Shown here: positions 1 to 5,032 of the stretch, piece by piece
Position numbering within the stretch: the first letter of the stretch is position 1
Layout of the letters: every line of letters starts with the position of its first letter
NCBI GenBank assembly: GCA_947600345.1
Contig: CANQGC010000220.1
Coordinates: 1-5,032, forward strand
Source: an uncultured Clostridia bacterium
GTDB taxonomy: Bacteria; Bacillota; Clostridia; Christensenellales; Aristaeellaceae
Direction of reading: 5' to 3'
Length of the DNA: 5,032 nucleotides
Notes under the pieces: generated by a model
Told to the model about the DNA's origin: nothing
The model's input: the letters and a program-made list of their open reading frames with translations, nothing else
Database searches by the model: none
Made by a program: the position numbers and the translations under genes

Positions 1-991
1 CTGACCGTCGGCTATGACCTCTGGCTCCGGAAATCTTTCGTCCGTCACAGTTGCTCTTTACAGAAAATCTTGAATACGCCCGTACTTGCTTTGCCAGCCC
101 TCTGTATCGCGTCTTTCGGAACCGGAACAGGCGCTTCACTACCGCGAAGACGTGCTCCACTTTGGCGCGGATTGACGATTTCTCGCGCTCTCGGCGTCTC
201 AGTTGTCCCTGTGATCTCGCGCTGTGTTTCTTAATCTCGGTCGGCTTGCGGTTGATTTTGTATCGGATCTTCTTCCCGTCTTTGTTCCGCCGCACCGCGT
301 CCTCGCGCTTCTCGGCTCCCTGATAGCCGCTGTCCCCGTACACGCTGTCCTCTTCTCCCGTCAACAGCTTCGACGTCTCCACTACGTCGTTCACATTCGC
401 GCTCGTCACTTTTACGTGGTGCACAAGCCCTGTATCCTTGTCCACCCCTATGTGCGCCTTGTACCCGAAGTACCAGTTGTTGCCTTTCCTCGTCGAATGT
501 GCCTCCGGGTCCCGCTCTTTTTTCTGGTTCTTCGTCGATGATGGCGCCGTGATCAGCGTCGAGTCCACGATCGTCCCTTTCTTCAGAATCAGCTTTCGCT
601 CCGTCAACAACTCCACCACCTGCTGGAATAACTTCTCCTGCAGGCCTTTCTTCACCAGGATGTTCCGGAATCGCCCAATCGTGTCCCCGTCCGGCACCTG
701 GCTGCTGGCGTCGATTCCGCAAAACTCCGAAAACGCACGACTGTTAATCACTTCCGCCGCCGTCCCTTCGTCCGACAGGTCGTACAGGTTTTGCAGTACG
801 TGCAGTCGCAACATCAATCTCAGTTCGTAGGGCTTGTTCCCGCGCTCTCCTTTGTAATAGCTCGGCCGGATCATGCTCTCCCATTCGTCCCACGGAACGA
901 TTCGATCGATCTGCTCCAGAAATTCTTTCTTCTTCGTCCGTACCTGCGCCAACTCGTCCAGCAGGTACCCCGCACTAATTTGCTTGTCCAT
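1..991 (-). CDS. IS5-group (IS4/IS5 superfamily) DDE transposase, 3' end outside window
   Basis: This gene encodes the DNA-cutting and strand-transfer enzyme of an IS5-type insertion sequence. The frame is open for 330 codons from the ATG at 991 to the left edge. An in-frame TAA lies four codons upstream, so this ATG is the only plausible start. Residues 34-110 form the N-terminal IS5 domain (DUF772 type), with PWDEW at 33-37, YELRLMLRLH at 55-64 and NLYDLSDE at 68-75. The DDE catalytic triad is visible: D143 in IVDSTLI, D220 in VYGDSGYQG, and E279 in RAKVEHVFAVVKR, followed by RYRGLAK, the family signature. APSSTKN, GNNWYFGYKAHIGVD and GEEDSVYGDSGYQGA match E. coli InsH almost block for block. 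An AGGAG lies only 1 nt before the ATG, a poor spacing. After K301 the expected LFALANL-like block is not recognisable, so a frameshift near the C-terminus is possible. The codons are less GC-biased than in the neighbouring operon. Confidence 0.9.
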   Translation of the reverse strand, partial: MDKQISAGYLLDELAQVRTKKKEFLEQIDRIVPWDEWESMIRPSYYKGERGNKPYELRLMLRLHVLQNLYDLSDEGTAAEVINSRAFSEFCGIDASSQVPDGDTIGRFRNILVKKGLQEKLFQQVVELLTERKLILKKGTIVDSTLITAPSSTKNQKKERDPEAHSTRKGNNWYFGYKAHIGVDKDTGLVHHVKVTSANVNDVVETSKLLTGEEDSVYGDSGYQGAEKREDAVRRNKDGKKIRYKINRKPTEIKKHSARSQGQLRRREREKSSIRAKVEHVFAVVKRLFRFRKTRYRGLAKQVRAYSRFSVKSNCDGRKISGARGHSRRS

Positions 992-1050
992 GCTCCTATT
1001 TTACTTCTTTTCTCCAATTCTTGCACTACTTTCTTTTGTGCGGTGTTGCC
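1..1050 (-). mobile_element. IS5-family insertion sequence, partial
   Basis: The intact catalytic core of the transposase marks an insertion sequence covering the left part of the window. Only the 5' side of the element, relative to the transposase, is present; the other end lies beyond position 1, so terminal inverted repeats cannot be paired. The boundary at about 1050 is a guess. On the minus strand a TTAA, which fits the YTAR-type targets used by IS5 relatives, precedes GGCAACACCGC. The true end could lie anywhere between roughly 1000 and 1330. Confidence 0.45.
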
Positions 1051-1184
1051 TTAAGGGACTCTGTCCCTTAAGAATCCCGCGGCGCGCCGTCTCAAATCTT
1101 CGATTTGAGACGGTGCGGTTCGGCCTAAAGGCCGAACTTGGAAACCCTTTGGGTTTCCAACCTTCAAGGACCTGAGGTTCCTTG
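1050..1184. repeat. Array of consecutive short-loop palindromes (six stem-loops)
   Basis: Almost every base of this stretch lies in a perfect or near-perfect inverted repeat. (1) 1050-1072: CTTAAGGGAC, loop TCT, 10-bp stem. (2) 1080-1089: CGGCGCGCCG, a loopless palindrome overlapping the next stem. (3) 1087-1113: CCGTCTCAAATC, loop TTC, 12-bp stem. (4) 1118-1137: GTTCGGCCT, loop AA, 9-bp stem. (5) 1138-1160: TTGGAAACCC, loop TTT, 10-bp stem, directly abutting the previous one. (6) 1165-1184: CAAGGACC paired with GGTTCCTTG with one bulged base. The stem sequences are unrelated, so this is neither a CRISPR nor a copied REP unit. No convincing T-run follows any of them on the minus strand. It could fold as cruciforms in DNA or as a chain of hairpins in either transcript. 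Function is unknown; insulation of the transposase gene, mRNA 3'-end protection or a dispersed genomic repeat are possibilities. Confidence 0.85.
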
Positions 1185-1216
1185 GATTCTCCCTTTTGCT
1201 GCCGCGCTTTTGTGAC
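1185..1216. other. Spacer between palindromes, no feature seen
   Basis: This short linker separates the tight palindrome cluster from the longest stem-loop. It is pyrimidine-rich on the plus strand. Its CGCTTTT at 1205-1211 could pair with AAAAGCG at 1294-1300, but 7 bp over that distance is weak evidence. No gene or promoter is supported here. Confidence 0.4.
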
Positions 1217-1247
1217 GGACTTTGGCCTCGGAGCGAGGCCAAAGTCC
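1217..1247. repeat. 14-bp perfect stem-loop
   Basis: GGACTTTGGCCTCG (1217-1230) and its exact complement (1234-1247) are separated by a 3-nt GAG loop. This is the longest perfect stem in the window. Neither flank has a T-run, so it does not look like a simple intrinsic terminator. It belongs to the same style of short-loop palindromes as the cluster at 1050-1184 and is probably part of the same structure. Confidence 0.85.
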
Positions 1248-1290
1248 TGCCTCGCATTTCTGTGGTTGCCTTGGTTCGAAGCGGGGCGTA
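1248..1290. other. Non-coding spacer, nothing recognised
   Basis: This stretch lies between the 14-bp stem-loop and the operon terminator. It has no strong inverted repeat, no ribosome binding site with a gene behind it, and no clear promoter. Reading frames that cross it also cross the palindromes and have no recognisable protein features. Confidence 0.4.
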
Positions 1291-1324
1291 TAGAAAAGCG
1301 AAAGTGCGCATTGATGCGCACTTT
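1289..1324 (-). terminator. Intrinsic terminator of the ABC transporter operon
   Basis: On the minus strand a stem AAAGTGCGCA pairs with TGCGCACTTT around a 4-nt TCAA loop (1301-1324; the centre can also pair to give 11 bp). It is followed by CGCTTTTCTATA, a T-rich tail interrupted by CGC and C. It begins 27 nt past the TAA of the last operon gene (1352-1354), where an operon terminator is expected. The tail is less uniform than in the best terminators, so some read-through into the hairpin array and the transposase is plausible. Confidence 0.7.
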
Positions 1325-1351
1325 GCTTGGCTTCGGTGGGGCGTGTTGGGC

Positions 1352-1828
1352 TTATGCGCCCATGTCGTCCTCCATGGCCATGTCGAATTCGTCGATGACG
1401 ATCTCCTCGTCCTCTTCCTCCTCCACGGAGGGAACGGGAACGAATTCGCTCATCCAGGCGTCCTCGGGCAGATCTTCGATCAGGCCGGGCAGATTGACGA
1501 TGATGCCGTCCTCCGCGTAGGGAACCTTCAGCGTGTAGGAGAAGTTTTCCTCCTCGCCGTCGTCCACCCGCGTGACCACGAGGTCGAAGGAGAACGACTG
1601 GCCGGTGAAGGTCGCCAGTCCGCGATCCCCCTCGGAGAGTCGCGCTACGCGCTCGTCGTTGACGTACACGTTGATGCGGTGCGACGCCGCGTAGGTCTGG
1701 CCGTCGTATTCGAGGTCCTTGTTGTCGAAGTACATGGTGTGCCCTCTGCCGATGACGAGCATCGCGCAGGCGATGGCGATCAGCACCAGTATCGCGCAGG
1801 CACAGAACAGGATTCTACGCGTCTTCAT
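1352..1828 (-). CDS. Small membrane-anchored protein with acidic C-terminal tail (DUF6672-like), last gene of ABC transporter operon
   Basis: 158 aa; function unknown. Residues 6-27 are a single hydrophobic segment preceded by KTRR, which predicts a signal anchor with the rest outside the membrane; there is no lipobox. It is followed by GRGHTMYFDNK (27-37) and YDGQTYAASHRINVYVND, a beta-rich region that I recall from the DUF6672 family found next to sugar-type ABC permeases; this assignment is from memory. VVTRVDDGEEENFSYTLKVPYAEDG (84-108) continues the beta-rich domain. From residue 135 the tail is strongly acidic (EEEEDEE at 136-142, then several more D and E to residue 155). The ATG overlaps the TGA of the upstream permease (ATGA, 1825-1828), and an AGGAGGT lies 6 nt before it, so it is co-translated with the transporter. 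An accessory or assembly role in that transporter is inferred from this coupling only. Confidence 0.85.
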   Translation of the reverse strand: MKTRRILFCACAILVLIAIACAMLVIGRGHTMYFDNKDLEYDGQTYAASHRINVYVNDERVARLSEGDRGLATFTGQSFSFDLVVTRVDDGEEENFSYTLKVPYAEDGIIVNLPGLIEDLPEDAWMSEFVPVPSVEEEEDEEIVIDEFDMAMEDDMGA

Positions 1829-2943
1829 TTCTCTACCTCCTGCTCCTGTCTGAGCTGCTGGGCCGCGCGGGCCTTGGCGCGGCGCTTCCTCGTCTCATAC
1901 ATGACCAGCGCCACCGTGATGACGCCGTAGGACACGAACACGCGGAAGTATTCGCCCACGACCTCGTTGCCGGTGATCTTCGCGCCCGCGGAGGGAGCGA
2001 GTATGAACAGCGTGTGGAACAGGATCACGCCCAGGAACACGTTGCCGATGGACGCGCGGTCCACGCTGGCGCCGCCCACCAGCAGCGCGGCGATGCAGAA
2101 CATGCCGATCTGGCTGTGGGAGGAGTAGGTGGCCATGTCGCCCATGTTCTGCAGGTAGATGACCATGCCGATGCCGGCCAGCACCGTGGAGATCACGATG
2201 GAGATCAGCCGCGTGCGCTCCACGTTGATGCCCGCGTCGCGCGCGACCTCCATGTCCTGCCCGACGGCGCGCATGTCCTGGCCGAGCTTCGTGCGGCGGA
2301 ACCAGACGATGATCAGGCACATCAGCGCGATGATCAGCAGCGTCGCCACCGGGATGCGCACGCCGGCGATGTTGATCGCCAGCAGGTTGTCCAGCGTCTT
2401 ACGGATGTTTGTCAGGTCCACCGAGCTGCGCACGCCGTAGCCGCGGGGCAGTTCGATGTTGCCGTGCAGAATCGGGATCAGCGAGCCCATCATGTACAGC
2501 ACGATCAGCTGGTAGACGCCGTTCATGAAGAAGGAGATGATGTAGCTGGTGATCATCTCGCGGCCCTGCGCCGCGTTCAGGATCTTGCCGCAGAGTATGC
2601 CCAGGATCACCGACAGCGGGATCGACAGGATCATCGCCAGCACGATGCCGGGGATGCCCCAGATCTGCCAGTCGGTGACGAAGATCAGCGCGATCTCCGC
2701 CGCCATCGCGCCCAGCGTCATGCCGAAGTTCAGGCCCATACCGGCCATGATCGGGATCAGCAGGCTCAGGATCAGGAAGGCGTTGCGGCTCAGGCGCGTC
2801 ATGACCTCGTTGAGCAGGAAGGTGGGGGAGAAGCCCGAGATCGGTATGCAGATGGCGATGATGATGATGAACATCAGCGGCACGGCGCTATTGCTCAGGA
2901 AGGTGAGCGCGCGCTTCGGTGCGGAGGATTTCTTCGTATTCAT
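1825..2943 (-). CDS. ABC transporter permease, RbsC-like (BPD_transp_2 family), second of a pair
   Basis: 372 aa integral membrane subunit that should pair with the upstream permease to form the translocation channel of a CUT2-type (ribose/simple sugar or nucleoside-like) importer. About nine to ten hydrophobic segments are visible, for example at 20-37, 54-75, 97-122, 132-153, 196-214, 246-264, 280-291, 299-317 and 333-348. Family landmarks are GMGLNFGMTLG (67-78), the cytoplasmic loop AVGQDMEVARDAGINVERTR (226-245) that contacts the ATPase, and VGGASVDRASIGNVFLGVILF (289-309). The loop between 154 and 195 is long. The C-terminus (351-372) is a charged, Gln- and Glu-rich cytoplasmic tail. 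It matches the upstream permease at each landmark, so the two are paralogues. Its ATG overlaps the upstream TGA (ATGA), with GGAGGT 6 nt before it. It is somewhat longer than E. coli RbsC (about 320 aa). The substrate cannot be deduced. Confidence 0.93.
   Translation of the reverse strand: MNTKKSSAPKRALTFLSNSAVPLMFIIIIAICIPISGFSPTFLLNEVMTRLSRNAFLILSLLIPIMAGMGLNFGMTLGAMAAEIALIFVTDWQIWGIPGIVLAMILSIPLSVILGILCGKILNAAQGREMITSYIISFFMNGVYQLIVLYMMGSLIPILHGNIELPRGYGVRSSVDLTNIRKTLDNLLAINIAGVRIPVATLLIIALMCLIIVWFRRTKLGQDMRAVGQDMEVARDAGINVERTRLISIVISTVLAGIGMVIYLQNMGDMATYSSHSQIGMFCIAALLVGGASVDRASIGNVFLGVILFHTLFILAPSAGAKITGNEVVGEYFRVFVSYGVITVALVMYETRKRRAKARAAQQLRQEQEVEK
1835..1841 (-). promoter_or_regulatory. 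Ribosome binding site of the DUF6672-like gene
   Basis: AGGAGGT lies 6 nt upstream of the ATG at 1828, inside the last codons of the preceding permease gene. It supports this ATG as the start and suggests translational coupling through the ATGA overlap. Confidence 0.8.
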
Positions 2944-4016
2944 CGTGACACCTCCGTCTTGCGGGTCAGCGCGTAGAGGATCATGCCGTTGGAGACGACC
3001 ATGCGCAGAACCTCGCTGATGTCCAGGTTGATCAGGCCGTTCATCACGGTGGGCGTCATGGTCACGATGCCCTGGAAGAGGATCGTGCCGATGATCACGT
3101 TGGTGATGGAGGCCTTGTTGGCCGAGGCGCCGCCGATCAATATCGCCGACACCGCCGGCAGCGCCATGTTAAACGGCGCGTTGTAAAGCTGCACGAAGCC
3201 GAAGCCCTGCTCGTAGACCAGTATACCCACCGCCGCGAGCCAGGTGCTCATCACCACGGAGAGCAGGCGGATGCGGTCCACGTTGATGCCCGACGCCCGG
3301 GCAAAGTTGGGATTGGAGCCCACCGCCGTCATGGCCGTGCCGGTCTTGGTGTGCAAAAACGCCCAGATCAGAATCGCCAGCAGCGCGAAGAACAGCAGCG
3401 CTCCGGTGGGAATCACCAGGCGGCCGATCTGGACGCGCAGGAAGTTGGAGAGCACGCCCTCGTAGTACTTATCCAGCGGGAAGGTGGTGCGCAGGCCGGT
3501 GCCCTCAAAGCCCCAGGCGATGTCGCCCTTCTTGAAGGGCAGTACCAGCCACATCATGCAGAAGAAGCTCACCACGGAGAAACCCACGTAGGTGGCGATC
3601 ATCATCTCGCCGCCCTTGATCTTGTTGAGCAGCCAGCCGTAGGCCGCGCCGAACAGCAGCGCGAAGGGCGTGGCGATCAGTATCGCCATCCAGAAGGTCA
3701 CCGGTCCGGTGAAGCCCCACTCGATGGCGCAGGTCGCGCCCAGCAGGCCCGCGATGATGCCCACCGGCAGGCCGAAGTTCAATCCGCAGCCGGAGTGTAC
3801 CATCGGCACCATGGCCAGAACCAGCACTGCGTTCCAGCTGAAGCGGTTGATCACGTTGGTGATCTGCGACACGAGGTTCGAGCCGGCGAACGGCGTCAGC
3901 ACGAACATCAGCAGCAGAAACAGCGCGATGATCAGCCTCGGCAGGCCGAAGCTCTTGAGCGCCTGGCGCATCCGCGCCGAGATGCTGCGCTCGCTCTCTT
4001 TCACATATTCGCTCAT
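2940..4016 (-). CDS. ABC transporter permease, RbsC-like (BPD_transp_2 family), first of a pair
   Basis: 358 aa membrane subunit of the same importer as its neighbours. I start it at the ATG at 4016 (MSEYVKESER) because AGGAGG at 4023-4028 lies 6 nt upstream. A TTG at 4031 would add five residues, but it overlaps the ATPase stop codon and would translate the ribosome binding site itself. Hydrophobic segments lie at about 27-45, 61-80, 84-98, 107-130, 138-160, 199-221, 250-269, 283-296, 303-320 and 335-350. Landmarks are SGCGLNFGLPVG (75-86), the ATPase-contact loop AVGSNPNFARASGINVDRIR (231-250) and IGGASANKASITNVIIGTILF (294-314). Each has a counterpart in the downstream permease, which supports a heterodimer from a gene duplication. 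The ATPase gene ends 11 nt upstream and the second permease overlaps the stop codon by 4 bp. The substrate is not evident. Confidence 0.93.
   Translation of the reverse strand: MSEYVKESERSISARMRQALKSFGLPRLIIALFLLLMFVLTPFAGSNLVSQITNVINRFSWNAVLVLAMVPMVHSGCGLNFGLPVGIIAGLLGATCAIEWGFTGPVTFWMAILIATPFALLFGAAYGWLLNKIKGGEMMIATYVGFSVVSFFCMMWLVLPFKKGDIAWGFEGTGLRTTFPLDKYYEGVLSNFLRVQIGRLVIPTGALLFFALLAILIWAFLHTKTGTAMTAVGSNPNFARASGINVDRIRLLSVVMSTWLAAVGILVYEQGFGFVQLYNAPFNMALPAVSAILIGGASANKASITNVIIGTILFQGIVTMTPTVMNGLINLDISEVLRMVVSNGMILYALTRKTEVSR
2950..2955 (-). promoter_or_regulatory. Ribosome binding site of the second permease gene
   Basis: GGAGGT lies 6 nt before the ATG at 2943, within the end of the upstream permease gene. 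Together with the 4-bp ATGA overlap it fixes the start and points to coupled translation of the two permease subunits. Confidence 0.8.
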
Positions 4017-4022
4017 ACAACC

Positions 4023-4028
4023 CCTCCT
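4023..4028 (-). promoter_or_regulatory. Ribosome binding site that decides the start of the first permease
   Basis: AGGAGG, followed by GG, lies immediately after and partly within the ATPase stop codon, 6 nt before the ATG at 4016. The same 6-nt spacing is seen for the two following genes. This argues against the slightly longer TTG-started frame beginning at 4031. Confidence 0.85.
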
Positions 4029-5032
4029 CAAACCACGGAGCTGACCATCAGCGCGCCGAACTCCTCGCTGGGCGACGTGGCGGGCAGTATGCCCGCGATG
4101 CGCCCGCCGGAGACGATGGCGATGCGGTCGCAGATCTGGCGAAGCTCCTCCAGCTCCGAGGAGATCATCACGATGGTGACGCCGCTCTCGCGGTTAAACT
4201 TCGTCAGCTCCTGCAGCACCAGCGCCTTCGCGCCCACGTCGATGCCGCGCGTCGGCTCGGACACGAACAGGAACTTCGGCTCCAGCGCGAAGGCCTTCGC
4301 CAGGCACACCTTCTGCTGGTTGCCGCCGGAGAGCTCCTTGACGTTCTGGCCGCCGCCGGTGCAGCGAATCTGCAGATCCTCGATGTACTTGCGCGTGACC
4401 TCCTCGATGGCCTTGTCGTCGCGCCACTTGATCGCGCCGCCGAGCCAGTTCTTCAGGAAGCTTCCGCGAATCTGCATGGCCGGGAAGGCGATGTTCCACT
4501 CCAGCGATTCGCCCAGCAGCAGGCCCACGCCGCGCCGGTCCTCTGAGACGAAGGCCAGCTGCGCGTCCAGGCAGGCGCGGGGCTGGTTCAGCGGGATGCT
4601 CTTTCCGTCGAACTCCACGCTGCCGCCGGCGGGATACAATCCCATCACGCCGTTGGGGATGCCCAGCTTGCCCTGGCCGGCCAGGCCACCGATGCCCAGG
4701 ATCTCGCCCTCGCGCACGTCCAAATTCACGTCGCGCACGAGCTCGCCGGGCATGTCCACCCAGAGCTTGCGCATCGAGAGTATGGTGCGCGTCTCGGGCG
4801 GCGTGCGGTGGATGTCCGACGCGCCGCTCACGTCTCGGCCGACCATCCAACTCGTGATTTGGGTTACGTTGGTCTCGGCCGCCGGCACGTCCCGGACGAT
4901 CACGCCATCGCGCATGACGACCACCTTGTCGCACACGTCCAGGATCTCCTGCAGGCGGTGCGTGATGAAGATCACCGCGATGCCGCGCGCGGACATGCCG
5001 CGAATGGACTCCAGCAGCGCCTCCGCCTCCTG
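4028..5032 (-). CDS. Sugar-type (RbsA/MglA/NupO-like) ABC transporter ATP-binding protein, 5' end outside window
   Basis: Energy-coupling subunit of a CUT2-type importer, with two ATPase domains in one chain. 334 codons are visible; the family usually has about 500, so roughly the first third is missing. The fragment opens with QEAEALLESIRG, the stretch just after Walker B of domain 1. That domain's switch histidine follows in FITHRLQE (H at fragment residue 25). Domain 2 begins near residue 83. It has a Walker A-like GLAGQGKL (116-123), with the lysine present but Leu instead of Ser/Thr; SEDRRGVG (163-170), typical of the RbsA group; the signature LSGGNQQK (234-241); and Walker B FLFVSEPTRGIDVGAK (from 254), where Ser258 replaces the usual Asp before the catalytic-position Glu. 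Domain 2 has SSEL (291-294) at the switch-histidine position, as is common in this group. Domain 2 is therefore probably a poor or inactive ATPase, with domain 1 doing the hydrolysis. The frame remains open at the right edge; ATG 4996 is internal, not a start. Confidence 0.93.
   Translation of the reverse strand, partial: QEAEALLESIRGMSARGIAVIFITHRLQEILDVCDKVVVMRDGVIVRDVPAAETNVTQITSWMVGRDVSGASDIHRTPPETRTILSMRKLWVDMPGELVRDVNLDVREGEILGIGGLAGQGKLGIPNGVMGLYPAGGSVEFDGKSIPLNQPRACLDAQLAFVSEDRRGVGLLLGESLEWNIAFPAMQIRGSFLKNWLGGAIKWRDDKAIEEVTRKYIEDLQIRCTGGGQNVKELSGGNQQKVCLAKAFALEPKFLFVSEPTRGIDVGAKALVLQELTKFNRESGVTIVMISSELEELRQICDRIAIVSGGRIAGILPATSPSEEFGALMVSSVV

Noticed and set aside
224..830. Plus-strand open frames opposite the transposase, and a minus-strand frame at 231-722
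   Set aside because: They overlap the transposase frame, which has clear IS5 motifs and a catalytic triad. Their translations have biased composition and no family features.
39..1220. Inverted copies of TGTGACGGAC at 39-48 (minus) and 1211-1220 (plus) as IS terminal repeats
   Set aside because: Ten-base inverted matches are expected by chance in 5 kb, the flanks do not extend the match, and the left copy lies inside the open transposase frame.
1050..1247. CRISPR array or REP-type repeats
   Set aside because: The palindromes do not repeat one another in sequence and there are no regular spacers, so neither class fits.
1001..1321. Minus-strand open frame of 106 codons across the palindromes, with an overlapping second one at 1051-1311
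   Set aside because: The reading frames consist mostly of translated inverted repeats and are basic and low in recognisable structure, with no ribosome binding site seen. Similar-length frames exist on the plus strand of the same palindromes, as expected when stems contain no stops.
2014..2976. 320-codon plus-strand frame opposite the second permease
   Set aside because: Its product is an unnatural mix of Asp, His, Gln, Ala and Arg, typical of the antisense of a GC-rich membrane protein gene. The opposite strand encodes a clear permease.
3505..4020. Alternative-frame minus-strand openings within the first permease, and at 4194-4934 within the ATPase and 1895-2320 within the second permease
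   Set aside because: They are rich in Arg, Gly and His with no motifs and lie entirely inside well-supported genes, so they are GC-bias shadows.
4029..4031. TTG as start codon of the first permease
   Set aside because: It would place the strong AGGAGG inside the coding region; the ATG at 4016 has ideal spacing to that site, equal to the spacing of the next two genes.
4994..4996. ATG 4996 as the start of a shorter, complete ATPase
   Set aside because: The frame is open upstream to the window edge and reads QEAEALLESIRG, which matches the conserved segment after Walker B of domain 1, so the gene continues beyond the window.

Overview
The window suggests a fairly GC-rich member of the Bacillota, most likely an anaerobic gut- or rumen-type Clostridia lineage. 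The clues are near-consensus AGGAGG ribosome binding sites at a uniform 6-nt spacing, tight 4-bp ATGA gene overlaps, GC-ending codons in the transporter genes, and a transporter gene set (unusual CUT2/RbsC-like permeases plus a small DUF6672-like protein) that I associate with Clostridia and similar anaerobes. The taxon is an inference; nothing here identifies a species.

Layout, all genes on the minus strand. Right to left, in transcription order: the last two thirds of a tandem-domain sugar-type ABC ATPase (5032 to 4028, 5' end outside the window); an RbsC-like permease (4016 to 2940); a second, paralogous permease (2943 to 1825); and a small membrane-anchored protein with a very acidic tail (1828 to 1352). 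These four form one operon, with an 11-nt gap and then two 4-bp stop/start overlaps. A stem-loop with a T-rich tail just after the last stop codon is a good intrinsic terminator. Next comes about 300 bp of non-coding DNA built largely from consecutive palindromes with tiny loops and unrelated stem sequences. Last is an IS5-group transposase (991 to the left edge) with a visible DDE triad and an open reading frame running off the window.

How the genes work together: the two permeases should form a heterodimeric membrane channel powered by the ATPase, importing a sugar-like or nucleoside-like solute delivered by a binding protein that must be encoded upstream, outside the window. The substrate cannot be read from this sequence. 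The last operon gene is probably an accessory membrane protein of the same system. The transposase is unrelated, but it lies downstream in the same orientation, so the terminator and hairpin array separate it from operon transcription.

The least explained part is the hairpin array at 1050-1247. No novel multi-gene system is evident; the transporter is a recognisable family with some unusual features.
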